Notes under the pieces: model-generated
Told to the model about the DNA's origin: nothing
What the model saw: the letters and a program-made list of their open reading frames with translations, nothing else
Database searches by the model: none
Program-made: the position numbers and the translations under genes
Assembly: GCF_007164725.1 (NCBI RefSeq)
Contig: NZ_AP019697.1
Coordinates: 540,001-604,000, forward strand
Direction of reading: 5' to 3'
Length of the DNA: 64,000 nucleotides
Source of the DNA: Dialister hominis
GTDB taxonomy: Bacteria > Bacillota > Negativicutes > Veillonellales > Dialisteraceae
Shown: piece by piece, positions 18,819 through 27,217 of the stretch
How positions within the stretch are numbered: position 1 is the stretch's first letter
Layout: every line of letters begins with the position of its first letter

Positions 18819-20960
18819 ATGACACGTAAAAAAATAAAAGCAGGGAAAGCTTCCGCAGGGAAAAAAGATCTTCCGGGAAAGAAACCGGCAGATGAAATAA
18901 AGAAAGAAATAAATGAAATAAAAGAGCCGGACAAAGAACCGGTGAAAAAAATGGAAAAAAGAGAAAGTCTGGGCCACTGGAAACGCTGGTGGGCAATCGC
19001 AACGCTCGTTCCATTTACGATTGCTCTCTTCCTTTCCTGGTACTTCGGTGCACCTGGCGGATATGCCTTCGCATCTCAGATCAAGGTATTCCTGCTCTTC
19101 CTGCAGGTGGGTTTTGTTACTGCCTACTTCATCCGTCACGATTTGAAAAAGGCTGCGCTCCATCTATGGCTCACGATTGCATTCCTATGGGCGCTGGGGC
19201 TGATTGTGCCGTTCCTGTCCACGCAGACGAATGTCCTTCTGGATATGTCGGATATATCAGGGGAGCTGTCGACGCCGCTTTATCTCTTCATTTCCTGCCT
19301 GACTGCCGCATGGATCCTGCCGGGGAAATGGAGAACGATAGCACGTATCATCTGCGCGCTTCTCATTGTCGTTTATGTGCTTATCCAGTTCACTTATATC
19401 GGATATTACTTCATTACGCATTCCCTGATTTCCATCAACATGCTGCTCGCACTGGCGCAGACCAATCTGGCGGAGACGATGGAATACATCCAGGTCAATA
19501 TCCCGTATGCAGGCATTGCCGTGGGCGTGACAGCCGTTCTTCTCCTTGGCTGGCTCATTTACCACAACAGCCGCTTCAGCTTTGACCGCGTGGAATCTGT
19601 TTCGAGAAAGACATGGTTTGCCATGCTGGGGCTCTTCATCGTAAACCTCGGTCTCTGCGGACTGTCGATCGGCGGCACGCGCATTGCGCAGGTCTATGCA
19701 GAAACGTATGAAACGCTGCAGAGCTTCCATGATTTCCAGAAAATCGTTGAAGCCCGCAGAAATATGAGAATCAAGGATCCTGAAATCATTGAAAAGCTCA
19801 AGGCTGCGCCGGACGGGGTCTATGTGCTTGTCATCGGTGAATCCCTGACGCGCGATCATATGAATGTCTATGGATACGAAAGAGATACGACACCGTTCCA
19901 GTCACAGGCAGCCATCGATCCGCATTATGTATTCTTCAATCATGCTTACTCCTGCTATACGCAGACCGTCCAGGTTCTGACCGAAGCTTTGACAGAAAAG
20001 AACCAGTATAATGATATGGCGCTTGCCAATGCTTATTCCATCATCGATATGGCAAGGGAGGCTGGCTTCCATACGACATGGATTTCCAACCAGTCCCGCT
20101 TCGGCATCTGGGATACGCCGATCGGCGCAATCGGATCTGCCTGCGACGACCAGTACTGGATCAACCAGTATGTCGGCACTGATGTCATCACCAAGGACTA
20201 CGATACAGTGCTTGTCCCGTACTTGAAGAAGGTCGACCCGAATAACCGCCGCCAGCTCATCGTCATCCATCTGATGGGCAGCCACGTCAGCTATTGGGAC
20301 AGGTATCCGTCCGAGTTCTACCACTGGTCGGAAGATCAGGGCAAGGTCAGAAGCACTTCTGAAATCATGAATGATGAATACGACAACTCCGTGCTTTTCA
20401 ATGACTATGTCATGGGAAGCATCATGAATTCTGCCACGAACTATCTCCACGCTGACAGCGTCATGTACTTCTCCGATCATGGGGAACAGGTGACGGAAAG
20501 ACCGGGCCATAATGCGGACCAGTTCGATTTCACCATGGTCCACATCCCGTTCTGGGTGTACACATCCCCGCAGTATGAGAGAGAACGTCCGGAAGAGTTC
20601 CGCATGATGCTCGAAAGAAGAAATATGCCGTTCACCAACGACATGCTCTATGATACCTTCCTTGGCATCATGGGAATCAAGGCGGCTCATTATGATCCGA
20701 CCGACGATTTCTTCTCGCCGAAGTACGACAAGGACGTCACAACGCTCATGACCATGTATGGCAACATCATGATCAGGAACGATGTGGAGCAGCTTGGATC
20801 GGATAAGGCGGCCAATGACGCAGCCTGGAATCAGGGCCTGCAGGACCGCGCAAGAGCATCCGGCAGTGATGAATTCGACTGGAGCCGTTTCAAGCCGGTC
20901 AAGATTTCCGCCAAGCCGATGCCTGAAGTGGAAAACGAAGGACTGTCCCAGGCATCGTAA
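18819..20960 (+). CDS. Phosphoethanolamine transferase (sulfatase fold, EptA/CptA type)
   Basis: A 713-residue inner-membrane enzyme likely to move phosphoethanolamine from phosphatidylethanolamine to lipid A, core sugars or another envelope glycan. A 45-residue Lys/Glu-rich cytoplasmic tail precedes five TM helices (about 55-280). The periplasmic sulfatase domain carries VIGESLTRDHMNVYGY, whose Thr is the presumed nucleophile, then IHLMGSHVSYW and the metal site YFSDHGEQV / GHN. The ribosome site AAGGG is weak. A terminator follows. The acceptor cannot be read from sequence. Confidence 0.9.
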   Translation: MTRKKIKAGKASAGKKDLPGKKPADEIKKEINEIKEPDKEPVKKMEKRESLGHWKRWWAIATLVPFTIALFLSWYFGAPGGYAFASQIKVFLLFLQVGFVTAYFIRHDLKKAALHLWLTIAFLWALGLIVPFLSTQTNVLLDMSDISGELSTPLYLFISCLTAAWILPGKWRTIARIICALLIVVYVLIQFTYIGYYFITHSLISINMLLALAQTNLAETMEYIQVNIPYAGIAVGVTAVLLLGWLIYHNSRFSFDRVESVSRKTWFAMLGLFIVNLGLCGLSIGGTRIAQVYAETYETLQSFHDFQKIVEARRNMRIKDPEIIEKLKAAPDGVYVLVIGESLTRDHMNVYGYERDTTPFQSQAAIDPHYVFFNHAYSCYTQTVQVLTEALTEKNQYNDMALANAYSIIDMAREAGFHTTWISNQSRFGIWDTPIGAIGSACDDQYWINQYVGTDVITKDYDTVLVPYLKKVDPNNRRQLIVIHLMGSHVSYWDRYPSEFYHWSEDQGKVRSTSEIMNDEYDNSVLFNDYVMGSIMNSATNYLHADSVMYFSDHGEQVTERPGHNADQFDFTMVHIPFWVYTSPQYERERPEEFRMMLERRNMPFTNDMLYDTFLGIMGIKAAHYDPTDDFFSPKYDKDVTTLMTMYGNIMIRNDVEQLGSDKAANDAAWNQGLQDRARASGSDEFDWSRFKPVKISAKPMPEVENEGLSQAS

Positions 20961-20981
20961 TCATTTGAACTATTTTTTAGG

Positions 20982-21010
20982 AAAGAGCCAGGATTGCCCG
21001 GCTCTTTCTT
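20982..21010 (+). terminator. Terminator after phosphoethanolamine transferase
   Basis: AAAGAGCC pairs with GGCTCTTT around a 10-base loop, followed by CTT. Confidence 0.75.
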
Positions 21011-21038
21011 GCTATCCTATTAAAATTCATCTAAAATG

Positions 21039-21068
21039 TTGAATTAAGATTTCATTTTCCCGTATAAT
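21039..21068 (+). promoter_or_regulatory. Candidate trmB promoter
   Basis: TTGAAT (21039-21044) and TATAAT (21063-21068) are separated by 18 bp. The start codon is only 13 bp beyond the -10, so the predicted transcript would begin near or within the ribosome site AAGGAGG. That is unusually tight and weakens the call. Confidence 0.45.
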
Positions 21069-21081
21069 ATAAGGAGGACTA

Positions 21082-21741
21082 ATGAGACTTCGCAGAAAGC
21101 CCTGGATTGAAGAATCCATTAAGCAGTACACTTCCATTCTTTTTCTGGAAGAACCGAAAGATCTGAAAGGCAAATGGAGCACGCAGTTCGCGCATCCTGA
21201 AAAGCCGATTCATGTGGAATTCGGTACAGGAAAGGGACAGTTCATCTCCGGAATGGCAGACATTCACAGGGATGTCAATTACATCGGTATGGAAGTGCAG
21301 GAAGGCGTCATTTACTATGCCGCAAAGAAAGTAGCGGAAAAAGAACCGCCGCTCGACAATGTACGTTTGATCCTTGGGGATGTCAGTGAAATTCTTGATA
21401 TATTCGCACCGGGGGAGGTTGAGGTGATTTACCTGAACTTCAGCGATCCATGGCCGAAGAAACGCCATGCCAAGAGAAGACTGACATACCGCGATTTCCT
21501 GAAACGCTATGCCCTCATCCTCAAAGAAGACGGGGAAATCCGTTTCAAGACTGACAATAAGGATCTTTTTGATTTTTCCATCGAGGAATTCACAGAGATG
21601 GGATGGAAATTATCCGACGTGACTTATGATCTGCATCAGGCTCCCGTGCCAGGCGATGTAGAGACGGAGTACGAGGAGAAATTTTCCAGGAAGGGGAATC
21701 CAGTATGTCGTCTCGTAGCGAGACGTCCCAAGTCAAATTAG
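21082..21741 (+). CDS. trmB: tRNA (guanine-N7-)-methyltransferase
   Basis: A 219-residue SAM-dependent enzyme that makes 7-methylguanosine at position 46 of the tRNA variable loop. The SAM-binding motif HVEFGTGKGQFISGMA is near residue 50 and the family signature YLNFSDPWPKKRHAKRRL near 119. Late residues RFKTDNKDLFDFS also match TrmB. The start has an ideal AAGGAGG site. Its last 37 bases overlap the start of the FtsW/RodA gene in another frame. Confidence 0.95.
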   Translation: MRLRRKPWIEESIKQYTSILFLEEPKDLKGKWSTQFAHPEKPIHVEFGTGKGQFISGMADIHRDVNYIGMEVQEGVIYYAAKKVAEKEPPLDNVRLILGDVSEILDIFAPGEVEVIYLNFSDPWPKKRHAKRRLTYRDFLKRYALILKEDGEIRFKTDNKDLFDFSIEEFTEMGWKLSDVTYDLHQAPVPGDVETEYEEKFSRKGNPVCRLVARRPKSN

Positions 21742-23012
21742 AAGTTTCGCGATATACACCACCTGAATTATTGGGGCTGGTTGCTGTCACGGTAATTCTG
21801 ATCTGCATCGGGACTGTGAATATCTACAGCTCAACTCAGTACATGAATATCATATCGGGGGACAGCACGTACTCCCACTTGGCAAGACATCTTCTGTTCC
21901 TCTCAATCAGCGTAATTACAGCATTCGTGCTGACGAAGCTTCCAATCAAGCTCGTGCGCAAAGGGGCGCTGGTCTGGGTCATCGGGACGGTGCTCTTGCT
22001 CTGCCTTGTCATCGTAGCCGGTAAGAATGTCAACGGTGCGACCCGCTGGATCCAGCTCGGTCCGGTGTCGCTGCAGCCATCGGAATTTGCGAAGGTGACA
22101 GGAATCATATGGGCCTCTTCTTATCTTGCCAAAAAGGTGGATGCCGGAGAGAAAATCGCCCTTATTCCGCAGGTTTTCCGCGCCATTGTCGGCATATTCG
22201 TCAGTATTTTCCTCTTTGCTTCAGGCTCCAAAAGGAAGAAAAACAAAAAGTACACGTTTGGCCAGCTTCTGACATACATTTCGCCATTGGCGGCGCCGCT
22301 TGTCATGGCGGCTCTCGTCATGAAGCAGCCGGATATGGGCACGGCAGCCATCATCCTGCTCCTGCCATGCCTCCTTTATATCATTGCGGGGCTTCCTGCC
22401 ATTGAAATTCTTTTGGGCGGCGCAGGGATCGGTACGCTCGGACTTCTTCTGGCGCTCAGCTCAGCGTACAGAAGAGACAGGCTTTTCGTGCTCTGGGACC
22501 CGTTCTCTGATGCGGCCGGCAAGGGATATCAGACCGTGCAGAGTCTGATTGCCGTTGGCTCAGGCGGATTCCTCGGGCAGGGCATAGGCAAGGGATTTGC
22601 CAAGTTCCTTTATCTCCCCGAGCAGTATACGGACTTCGCCTATGCCGTATTCTGCCAGGAAATGGGCTTCATAGGCGGAATTATCGTCATGCTCCTTTTC
22701 ATGGCATTCCTGCTTTTGGGATTTGCCACGGCAAGGCGTCTGAAGGATTCCTACTCAGCCTTCGTGGTCTATGGGCTGACGCTCATGATCTCGCTTCAGG
22801 GGCTCATCAATATGGCGATGGTTCTTGGATCATTCCCTGTTACAGGCGTTCCGCTGCCTTTCATTTCCTTTGGCGGCACATCCCTGATGACGAATATCTG
22901 CTCCGTCGGCCTGATTTACGGAACCGCTGTGCAGAGCATTGAAAACACCGAACGGGAAGTACGAAAGAAGCGGATACAGGCGATGGATGGAGTGAATCCT
23001 TTCTGGCAGTAA
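21705..23012 (+). CDS. FtsW/RodA/SpoVE-family peptidoglycan glycosyltransferase
   Basis: A 435-residue polytopic SEDS protein that polymerises lipid II for septal or lateral wall growth. About ten TM helices are visible. Family motifs are GATRWIQLGPVSLQPSEFAK, GKGYQTVQSLIAVGSGGF and the C-terminal PVTGVPLPFISFGGTSL. FtsW versus RodA cannot be settled from context. The start lies inside trmB, with AGGAAGGGG upstream, so translation is probably coupled to trmB. The stop is followed by a strong terminator. Confidence 0.92.
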   Translation: MSSRSETSQVKLEVSRYTPPELLGLVAVTVILICIGTVNIYSSTQYMNIISGDSTYSHLARHLLFLSISVITAFVLTKLPIKLVRKGALVWVIGTVLLLCLVIVAGKNVNGATRWIQLGPVSLQPSEFAKVTGIIWASSYLAKKVDAGEKIALIPQVFRAIVGIFVSIFLFASGSKRKKNKKYTFGQLLTYISPLAAPLVMAALVMKQPDMGTAAIILLLPCLLYIIAGLPAIEILLGGAGIGTLGLLLALSSAYRRDRLFVLWDPFSDAAGKGYQTVQSLIAVGSGGFLGQGIGKGFAKFLYLPEQYTDFAYAVFCQEMGFIGGIIVMLLFMAFLLLGFATARRLKDSYSAFVVYGLTLMISLQGLINMAMVLGSFPVTGVPLPFISFGGTSLMTNICSVGLIYGTAVQSIENTEREVRKKRIQAMDGVNPFWQ

Positions 23013-23047
23013 TGAATGGTTCCACAGCCAGCTGGCTATAATGGAGG

Positions 23048-23071
23048 AAGGCGGCGATGCCGCCTTTTTTT
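23048..23071 (+). terminator. Terminator of trmB-ftsW, abutting the next ribosome site
   Basis: AAGGCGGC pairs perfectly with GCCGCCTT around GAT, then a seven-base T-run. GGAGG of the next gene begins about three bases later, leaving no space for a promoter. Confidence 0.88.
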
Positions 23072-23083
23072 ACGGAGGAAATC

Positions 23084-23674
23084 ATGGAAATGGATTGGAG
23101 AGAAGAAACGCTGGAAAGCCTTCTTGCTTACTTTAATAAAAATCCGAAGGGGACGCCATGGGCAGATATTGCCGTTTATTATCCGGCAGGCGAAGTGCTT
23201 TCTGCTATCCTGAAGAAGGCAGCCATGATTTCTGAAAAATCGGGACTGTCTGTGTTTCTTGCGCCGGCAGGCGATGACAGGCCCTACTACCTTCGGGAAG
23301 TTTTCCGCTGCAGGTCAGCTTTGTGGATTGTCCGGTCTGAAGAAGAATGCGGGAAGACAGCCCTCTTTTCATCCCGGATGGGAAGGGACGGTGTTTCCCT
23401 CTATGGACGGGATGACGGCGGCATTTCTCTTTCGGGAACCAATCTTCTCTCTTTTGCAAGAAAGGGAGACACGGGTTCCACGGTCTTCTCAGCGGATGAT
23501 CTTGCATTTCCAAAACGCAGCAGAGACGAGGAATTTTCCCAAGCGGAAAAAGATGAAGGGATAGAAAAAGAGCAGGTGCTTTTATATGCATCTCTCATCC
23601 TTTTTGCAGGCGGAAAGGCAGGTACGCTTCTTGGCGCGGCAGACCTTGCCCGCCATTATTATATGGGACACTAA
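23084..23674 (+). CDS. Conserved-looking hypothetical protein
   Basis: I do not recognise this 196-residue protein. It has no signal peptide or clear TM segment and no motif I can name. It is soluble-looking, with an Ala/Gly-rich C-terminus (SLILFAGGKAGTLLGAADLARHYYMGH) that could form an amphipathic helix. The start was set at 23084 because GGAGG lies five bases upstream; an in-frame ATG at 23057 lies inside the terminator hairpin. Expression probably depends on read-through from trmB-ftsW or an internal promoter in ftsW. Confidence 0.7.
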   Translation: MEMDWREETLESLLAYFNKNPKGTPWADIAVYYPAGEVLSAILKKAAMISEKSGLSVFLAPAGDDRPYYLREVFRCRSALWIVRSEEECGKTALFSSRMGRDGVSLYGRDDGGISLSGTNLLSFARKGDTGSTVFSADDLAFPKRSRDEEFSQAEKDEGIEKEQVLLYASLILFAGGKAGTLLGAADLARHYYMGH

Positions 23675-23698
23675 AAAAGGACCGTTTCCGGTCCTTTT
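23675..23698. terminator. Bidirectional terminator
   Basis: AAAAGGACCG pairs perfectly with CGGTCCTTTT around TTTC, between convergent genes. Confidence 0.88.
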
Positions 23699-23703
23699 GG
23701 AAT

Positions 23704-23973
23704 TCAGTCTTTAAAATATTTTCTTGCCAGGCGCCACGAGAACATCAGCGATTTCTGCAGGAGGAAGAAGTAGACAGCCTTCTTCGGATGCGTCAGAAAA
23801 TAAATAGTCCCGATCGGCTGCAGCGGTCTCCACAGATCCTTTTCTGTCAATTCCTTGGAGTCAGCCGTGACGAGTTCGTGCTTTTTATCATTTTTCTTCT
23901 TCAATGCGCGTGTGACGAGAGCTGTAATGATCGTCATCACAATCGCTTTTTTTGAGCTTTCAGATTTTCCCAT
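23704..23973 (-). CDS. Small hypothetical protein
   Basis: An 89-residue basic protein that I do not recognise. Its N-terminus (MGKSESSKKAIVMTIITALVTRALKKK) holds one possible TM or membrane-surface helix flanked by lysines. The C-terminal half (IYFLTHPKKAVYFFLLQKSLMFSWRLARKYF) is a second hydrophobic-basic stretch, suggesting membrane association. The ATG at 23973 has AGAGGTG five bases upstream; a GTG nine bases earlier is possible but lies inside that site. Confidence 0.65.
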   Translation of the reverse strand: MGKSESSKKAIVMTIITALVTRALKKKNDKKHELVTADSKELTEKDLWRPLQPIGTIYFLTHPKKAVYFFLLQKSLMFSWRLARKYFKD

Positions 23974-24063
23974 GGGAATCACCTCTTTTATTAATCATAG
24001 CAAAATGAAATGGGAAGTTCAATTGGGAATCGGAAAGCCTGGCCAGAAAGAAAGGAGGACCTT

Positions 24064-25050
24064 ATGAAACAGCTCATGAGCTACTATGTCATGGATGATG
24101 ATACAGATGAAAAGATCAGGGAGATGACAGATAATCTTGGCCTTGACGGGATAGAGAGTCTTGTGTACGGAACAAAATCAAGAGATCTTCCCGGGAAAGA
24201 ATCGACTATCGGATGCCACCTTAATTACTGGCCTGACTGGATGAATTTCTGGCTGGGGAAAAGGGAACTCTTCGAGAAGGAATTTCCGACAAGGGATTCC
24301 CTGATTTCCTACTATGGGGGAGAAACACCGGAAGAGTGGCTGGAAACAATCCGGGGAAATCTAAGAGCGGCCGCCAGGGAAGAGCCCAAATACGTCGTCT
24401 GGCACGTGGCTGACTGTATGGCAAGAGAGGCATGGACAGGAAAATTCCATTACACGGACAAGGAAGTCCTTTTCGAAACGGCAAGAATCTACAGTCTTGT
24501 CAAAAATGCGCTTCCGTCCAATGTCACCGTCCTTTTTGAAAATATCTTTTGGCCGGGGCTCAATGCACTTTCTCCGGAAAATGTGGATTATTTCTTCTCT
24601 CTTCTGGGCGGCGGAAATGTTGGACTCCTGCTTGATACAGGCCATCTGATGAATACGAATCCCGATATCAGGGATGAAAAGGATGGTGCAGATTATGTGA
24701 CGAAGGTAATCAAGAATCTGGGATCCATGAAGGATCTGATTCTTGGCATGCATCTTTCCTGCTCGATTTCAGGAGAGTACAGGAAAAGGGCGGCTGGGAA
24801 TATTCCTGGGGAAATCACGCCTGAAGTCATCAGCCGCCATATTTCATCCATCGACCGGCATGAACCTTTCAGGACAGAAGCAGCCGCACGGATCGTGGAA
24901 GTGGCCGAGCCTTCCTATATGACGCACGAGCTCTTTGGCAAGGGCCCCGGAATCCCGGAAGAAGAAATCAAAATACAGATGAATGCCATGAAAAAGGGTT
25001 ATAATTCCTGCAATCGTTTTTCGTTATTTGTTGCATATCGGGAAAAGTAG
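24064..25050 (+). CDS. TIM-barrel sugar-phosphate isomerase/epimerase-like protein
   Basis: A 328-residue protein with the overall look of the AP-endonuclease-2/xylose-isomerase-like TIM-barrel superfamily. Supporting stretches are LGLDGIESLVYG near the start, VTVLFENIFWPG (a strand ending in a likely metal Glu), VGLLLDTGHLMNTN (Asp and His ligands) and LGMHLSCSISG. The substrate is unknown. AAGGAGG precedes the ATG at 24064; the upstream in-frame start at 24010 has no site. A promoter for the next gene overlaps its stop codon. Confidence 0.78.
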   Translation: MKQLMSYYVMDDDTDEKIREMTDNLGLDGIESLVYGTKSRDLPGKESTIGCHLNYWPDWMNFWLGKRELFEKEFPTRDSLISYYGGETPEEWLETIRGNLRAAAREEPKYVVWHVADCMAREAWTGKFHYTDKEVLFETARIYSLVKNALPSNVTVLFENIFWPGLNALSPENVDYFFSLLGGGNVGLLLDTGHLMNTNPDIRDEKDGADYVTKVIKNLGSMKDLILGMHLSCSISGEYRKRAAGNIPGEITPEVISRHISSIDRHEPFRTEAAARIVEVAEPSYMTHELFGKGPGIPEEEIKIQMNAMKKGYNSCNRFSLFVAYREK

Positions 25051-25056
25051 TATAAT
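25028..25056 (+). promoter_or_regulatory. Promoter of the secreted protein gene
   Basis: TTGTTG (25028-25033) and TATAAT (25051-25056) are spaced by 17 bp. The -35 is inside the end of the TIM-barrel gene and the -10 directly follows its stop. Confidence 0.7.
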
Positions 25057-25096
25057 GGGCGGAAACGGGGTATTGCCCGGAAAGAGGGATCTTACT

Positions 25097-25657
25097 ATGA
25101 ACAAAACGAAAATGGCATGGGCATCGGCCGCACTGGCACTGGCTTTATTGCTGCCAGCGGCAGGCGTCAAAGCCTATAGCAGCGAAAATGTCTCACTGCC
25201 AAGTCCGATTGTGGAATATGCATCATACAATAAGCTTCGCGAGGCAGTCGGTTTTGAACCGCTCTTCCTGCCGCGTATTGCAGGATACAAGACGGAACAT
25301 TTCCTTTTCATAGGAGAGGGACTGGCAGATGTCCGTTACAGCGGCAATCTTGGCGAACAGCTGACAATCCGTTCTTCCCGTCTGACAGGAGAGAATCCGG
25401 ATACAGATATCAGTGGCGTCTATACAGGAAAGTGGAAGGATATCGAAATAGGCTCGACGGTTGTTTCCGTGGCAAAACTTTCGGATAAATCTTTTGCCGC
25501 TCACTGGATTGAAGGCGGCTACGCTTTTTCCTTCATGGGAGAAAATATGAAAGAGAAGGATTTCGAATCCCTTCTTTCAGGATACTTCATCGATGTGACA
25601 GAACACGTCTTTGGAACGGATGATGCTTCTTCCATCCACCATGATATGCCGTTCTAG
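25097..25657 (+). CDS. Secreted hypothetical protein
   Basis: A 186-residue exported protein that I do not recognise. It has a clear Sec signal peptide (ALALALLLPAAGVKA, cleavage expected near residue 27). The mature part is a mixed alpha/beta sequence with repeated short strands (FIGEGLADVRYSG, LTIRSSRL, VSVAKLSDKSFAAHW, YAFSFMG), reminiscent of small periplasmic beta-rich domains such as DUF4367-like folds, but this is only an impression. GAGGGA precedes the ATG at 25097. It has its own promoter and a weak terminator. Confidence 0.72.
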   Translation: MNKTKMAWASAALALALLLPAAGVKAYSSENVSLPSPIVEYASYNKLREAVGFEPLFLPRIAGYKTEHFLFIGEGLADVRYSGNLGEQLTIRSSRLTGENPDTDISGVYTGKWKDIEIGSTVVSVAKLSDKSFAAHWIEGGYAFSFMGENMKEKDFESLLSGYFIDVTEHVFGTDDASSIHHDMPF

Positions 25658-25669
25658 CTTTCAGGAAAC

Positions 25670-25694
25670 GGGCGCCCCTGCGGGCGTCTTTTCT
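25670..25694 (+). terminator. Weak terminator after secreted protein gene
   Basis: GGCGCCC pairs with GGGCGTC around CTGC, followed by TTTTCTG. Confidence 0.6.
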
Positions 25695-25775
25695 GTTTGC
25701 AGGATAGTTTCCGCTGAAAAAAGCAGGCAAATGATGTAAAATAGAGGACAGCGTATAAATATCGGAGGATAATCG

Positions 25776-26714
25776 ATGGACCGCATAGCTGTGCTCATTC
25801 CGTGCTGGAACGAAGCTTTGACAATCAGGAAAGTCGTGACGGATTTCAAAAGGGAGCTCCCGGAAGCCGTCATTTATGTGTATGACAACAATTCAACGGA
25901 TGATACAGCTGCCATTGCCAGAGAGGCAGGAGCCGTCGTCAGAAAGGAATACCGCCAGGGCAAGGGAAACGTCATCCGTTCCATGTTTCGTGATATCGAT
26001 GCAGAATGCTACATCATGACGGACGGGGATGATACATATCCCGCAGAATGCGCCCGCGAAATGGCGGATATGGTTCTTTCGGGGCAGGCGGATATGGTCG
26101 TAGGCGACCGCCTTTCCTCCAGTTACTTTGAAGAAAACAAGCGGCCCTTCCATAATTCAGGAAATGTGGTCGTCCGCCGCTTCATCAATATGTTCTGGGG
26201 CAAAAACAGCCATGACATCAAGGACGTCATGACCGGCTATCGTGCTTTTTCCACCATGTTTGTCAAGACATTTCCTATCCTTTCCAAAGGATTTGAAATT
26301 GAAACGGAAATGACGATTCATGCGCTGGACAAGAACCTTCTCATCCGGAACCTTCCCGTATCATACCGGGACAGGCCCGAAGGGAGCGTCAGCAAGCTCC
26401 ACACCTTCCGCGACGGGACCAGGGTTCTCCGCACGATTTTCCTTCTTTACAAGGATTACAGGCCGCTCCGTTTCTTCACGATGGCATCGCTCATCCTTGC
26501 TCTGATTGCCCTTCTTCTTTTCATCCCCGTATTCCATGAATACGTAATGACGGGACTTGTGCCCAAGCTTCCGACGCTTGTCACATCCGGATTCTTCATG
26601 GTATCTGCCGTCGTGGCGCTTGGGATAGGCCTTGTCCTTGATACGGAAGTGAAGAACAGCAGGAAAAATCTTGAGATCCAGATGAATATCATCCAGATGA
26701 TGCTGAAGAAGTAA
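25776..26714 (+). CDS. GT2-family glycosyltransferase (polyprenyl-phosphate sugar transferase type)
   Basis: A 312-residue membrane-anchored enzyme that probably loads a sugar onto undecaprenyl phosphate on the cytoplasmic face. The GT-A core shows LIPCWNEALTIRKVV, VYDNNSTDDTAAIA and the nucleotide-metal motif TDGDDTYP near residue 89. Two C-terminal TM helices (about 230-250 and 265-285) match the DPM1/GtrB group. GGAGG precedes the ATG. A GtrA-type flippase gene follows by 38 bp, which supports a lipid-linked sugar pathway. The sugar is unknown. Confidence 0.88.
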   Translation: MDRIAVLIPCWNEALTIRKVVTDFKRELPEAVIYVYDNNSTDDTAAIAREAGAVVRKEYRQGKGNVIRSMFRDIDAECYIMTDGDDTYPAECAREMADMVLSGQADMVVGDRLSSSYFEENKRPFHNSGNVVVRRFINMFWGKNSHDIKDVMTGYRAFSTMFVKTFPILSKGFEIETEMTIHALDKNLLIRNLPVSYRDRPEGSVSKLHTFRDGTRVLRTIFLLYKDYRPLRFFTMASLILALIALLLFIPVFHEYVMTGLVPKLPTLVTSGFFMVSAVVALGIGLVLDTEVKNSRKNLEIQMNIIQMMLKK

Positions 26715-26752
26715 GTCATCCCATTGGGAAATAATAAAAATCCAGGAGCATT

Positions 26753-27163
26753 ATGATTAAGAAACTGATATTGAAATACTTTCCATCTGAAGAACGATTC
26801 TGGGAAGTTTTCCGTTTTCTCCTCGTCGGAGGCGGATGCTTCGTACTCGAATACGTCCTTCTTTACACACTGACAGAGTATGGCGGCCTTCCTCCGCTGT
26901 ATTCAGCGCCGATCGCCTTCACGGTCTCGCTCATATTGAACTACTTCCTCTGCGTCAGCTTTGTCTTCCATGCCGAGCATCAGAGCCGCTCGCAGGTCGT
27001 CCTCTTCGTCGTGACATCCCTTATGGGACTTGGCATCAATCAGGTGACCATGTGGATTTTCATCGACCTTGTCGGTATCTGGTACATGTTTGCCAAAGTC
27101 ATCGCTTCGGCCATCGTCATGATCTGGAACTACTTCACCAAACGCTTCATTCTGCACCATTGA
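26753..27163 (+). CDS. GtrA-family membrane protein
   Basis: A 136-residue, four-TM protein of the GtrA family, proposed to flip polyprenyl-phosphate sugars across the inner membrane. Family features are FLLVGGGCFVLEYVLLYTL at the first helix, LNYFLCVSFVF, and the closing IWNYFTKRFILHH. It lies directly after the GT2 gene, the usual GtrB-GtrA order. The lumenal transferases that could use the flipped sugar are the GT39 enzymes encoded just downstream on the opposite strand. Confidence 0.9.
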   Translation: MIKKLILKYFPSEERFWEVFRFLLVGGGCFVLEYVLLYTLTEYGGLPPLYSAPIAFTVSLILNYFLCVSFVFHAEHQSRSQVVLFVVTSLMGLGINQVTMWIFIDLVGIWYMFAKVIASAIVMIWNYFTKRFILHH

Positions 27164-27180
27164 TAATGATCAGGAAATGA

Positions 27181-27217
27181 AAAACCTCTCTCCGCGATTG
27201 GAGGGAGGTTCTTTTTA
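27181..27217. terminator. Bidirectional terminator
   Basis: AACCTCTCTCC pairs with GGAGGGAGGTT around GCGATT, with A-run and T-run flanks, between GtrA and the UDG-like gene. Confidence 0.85.
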
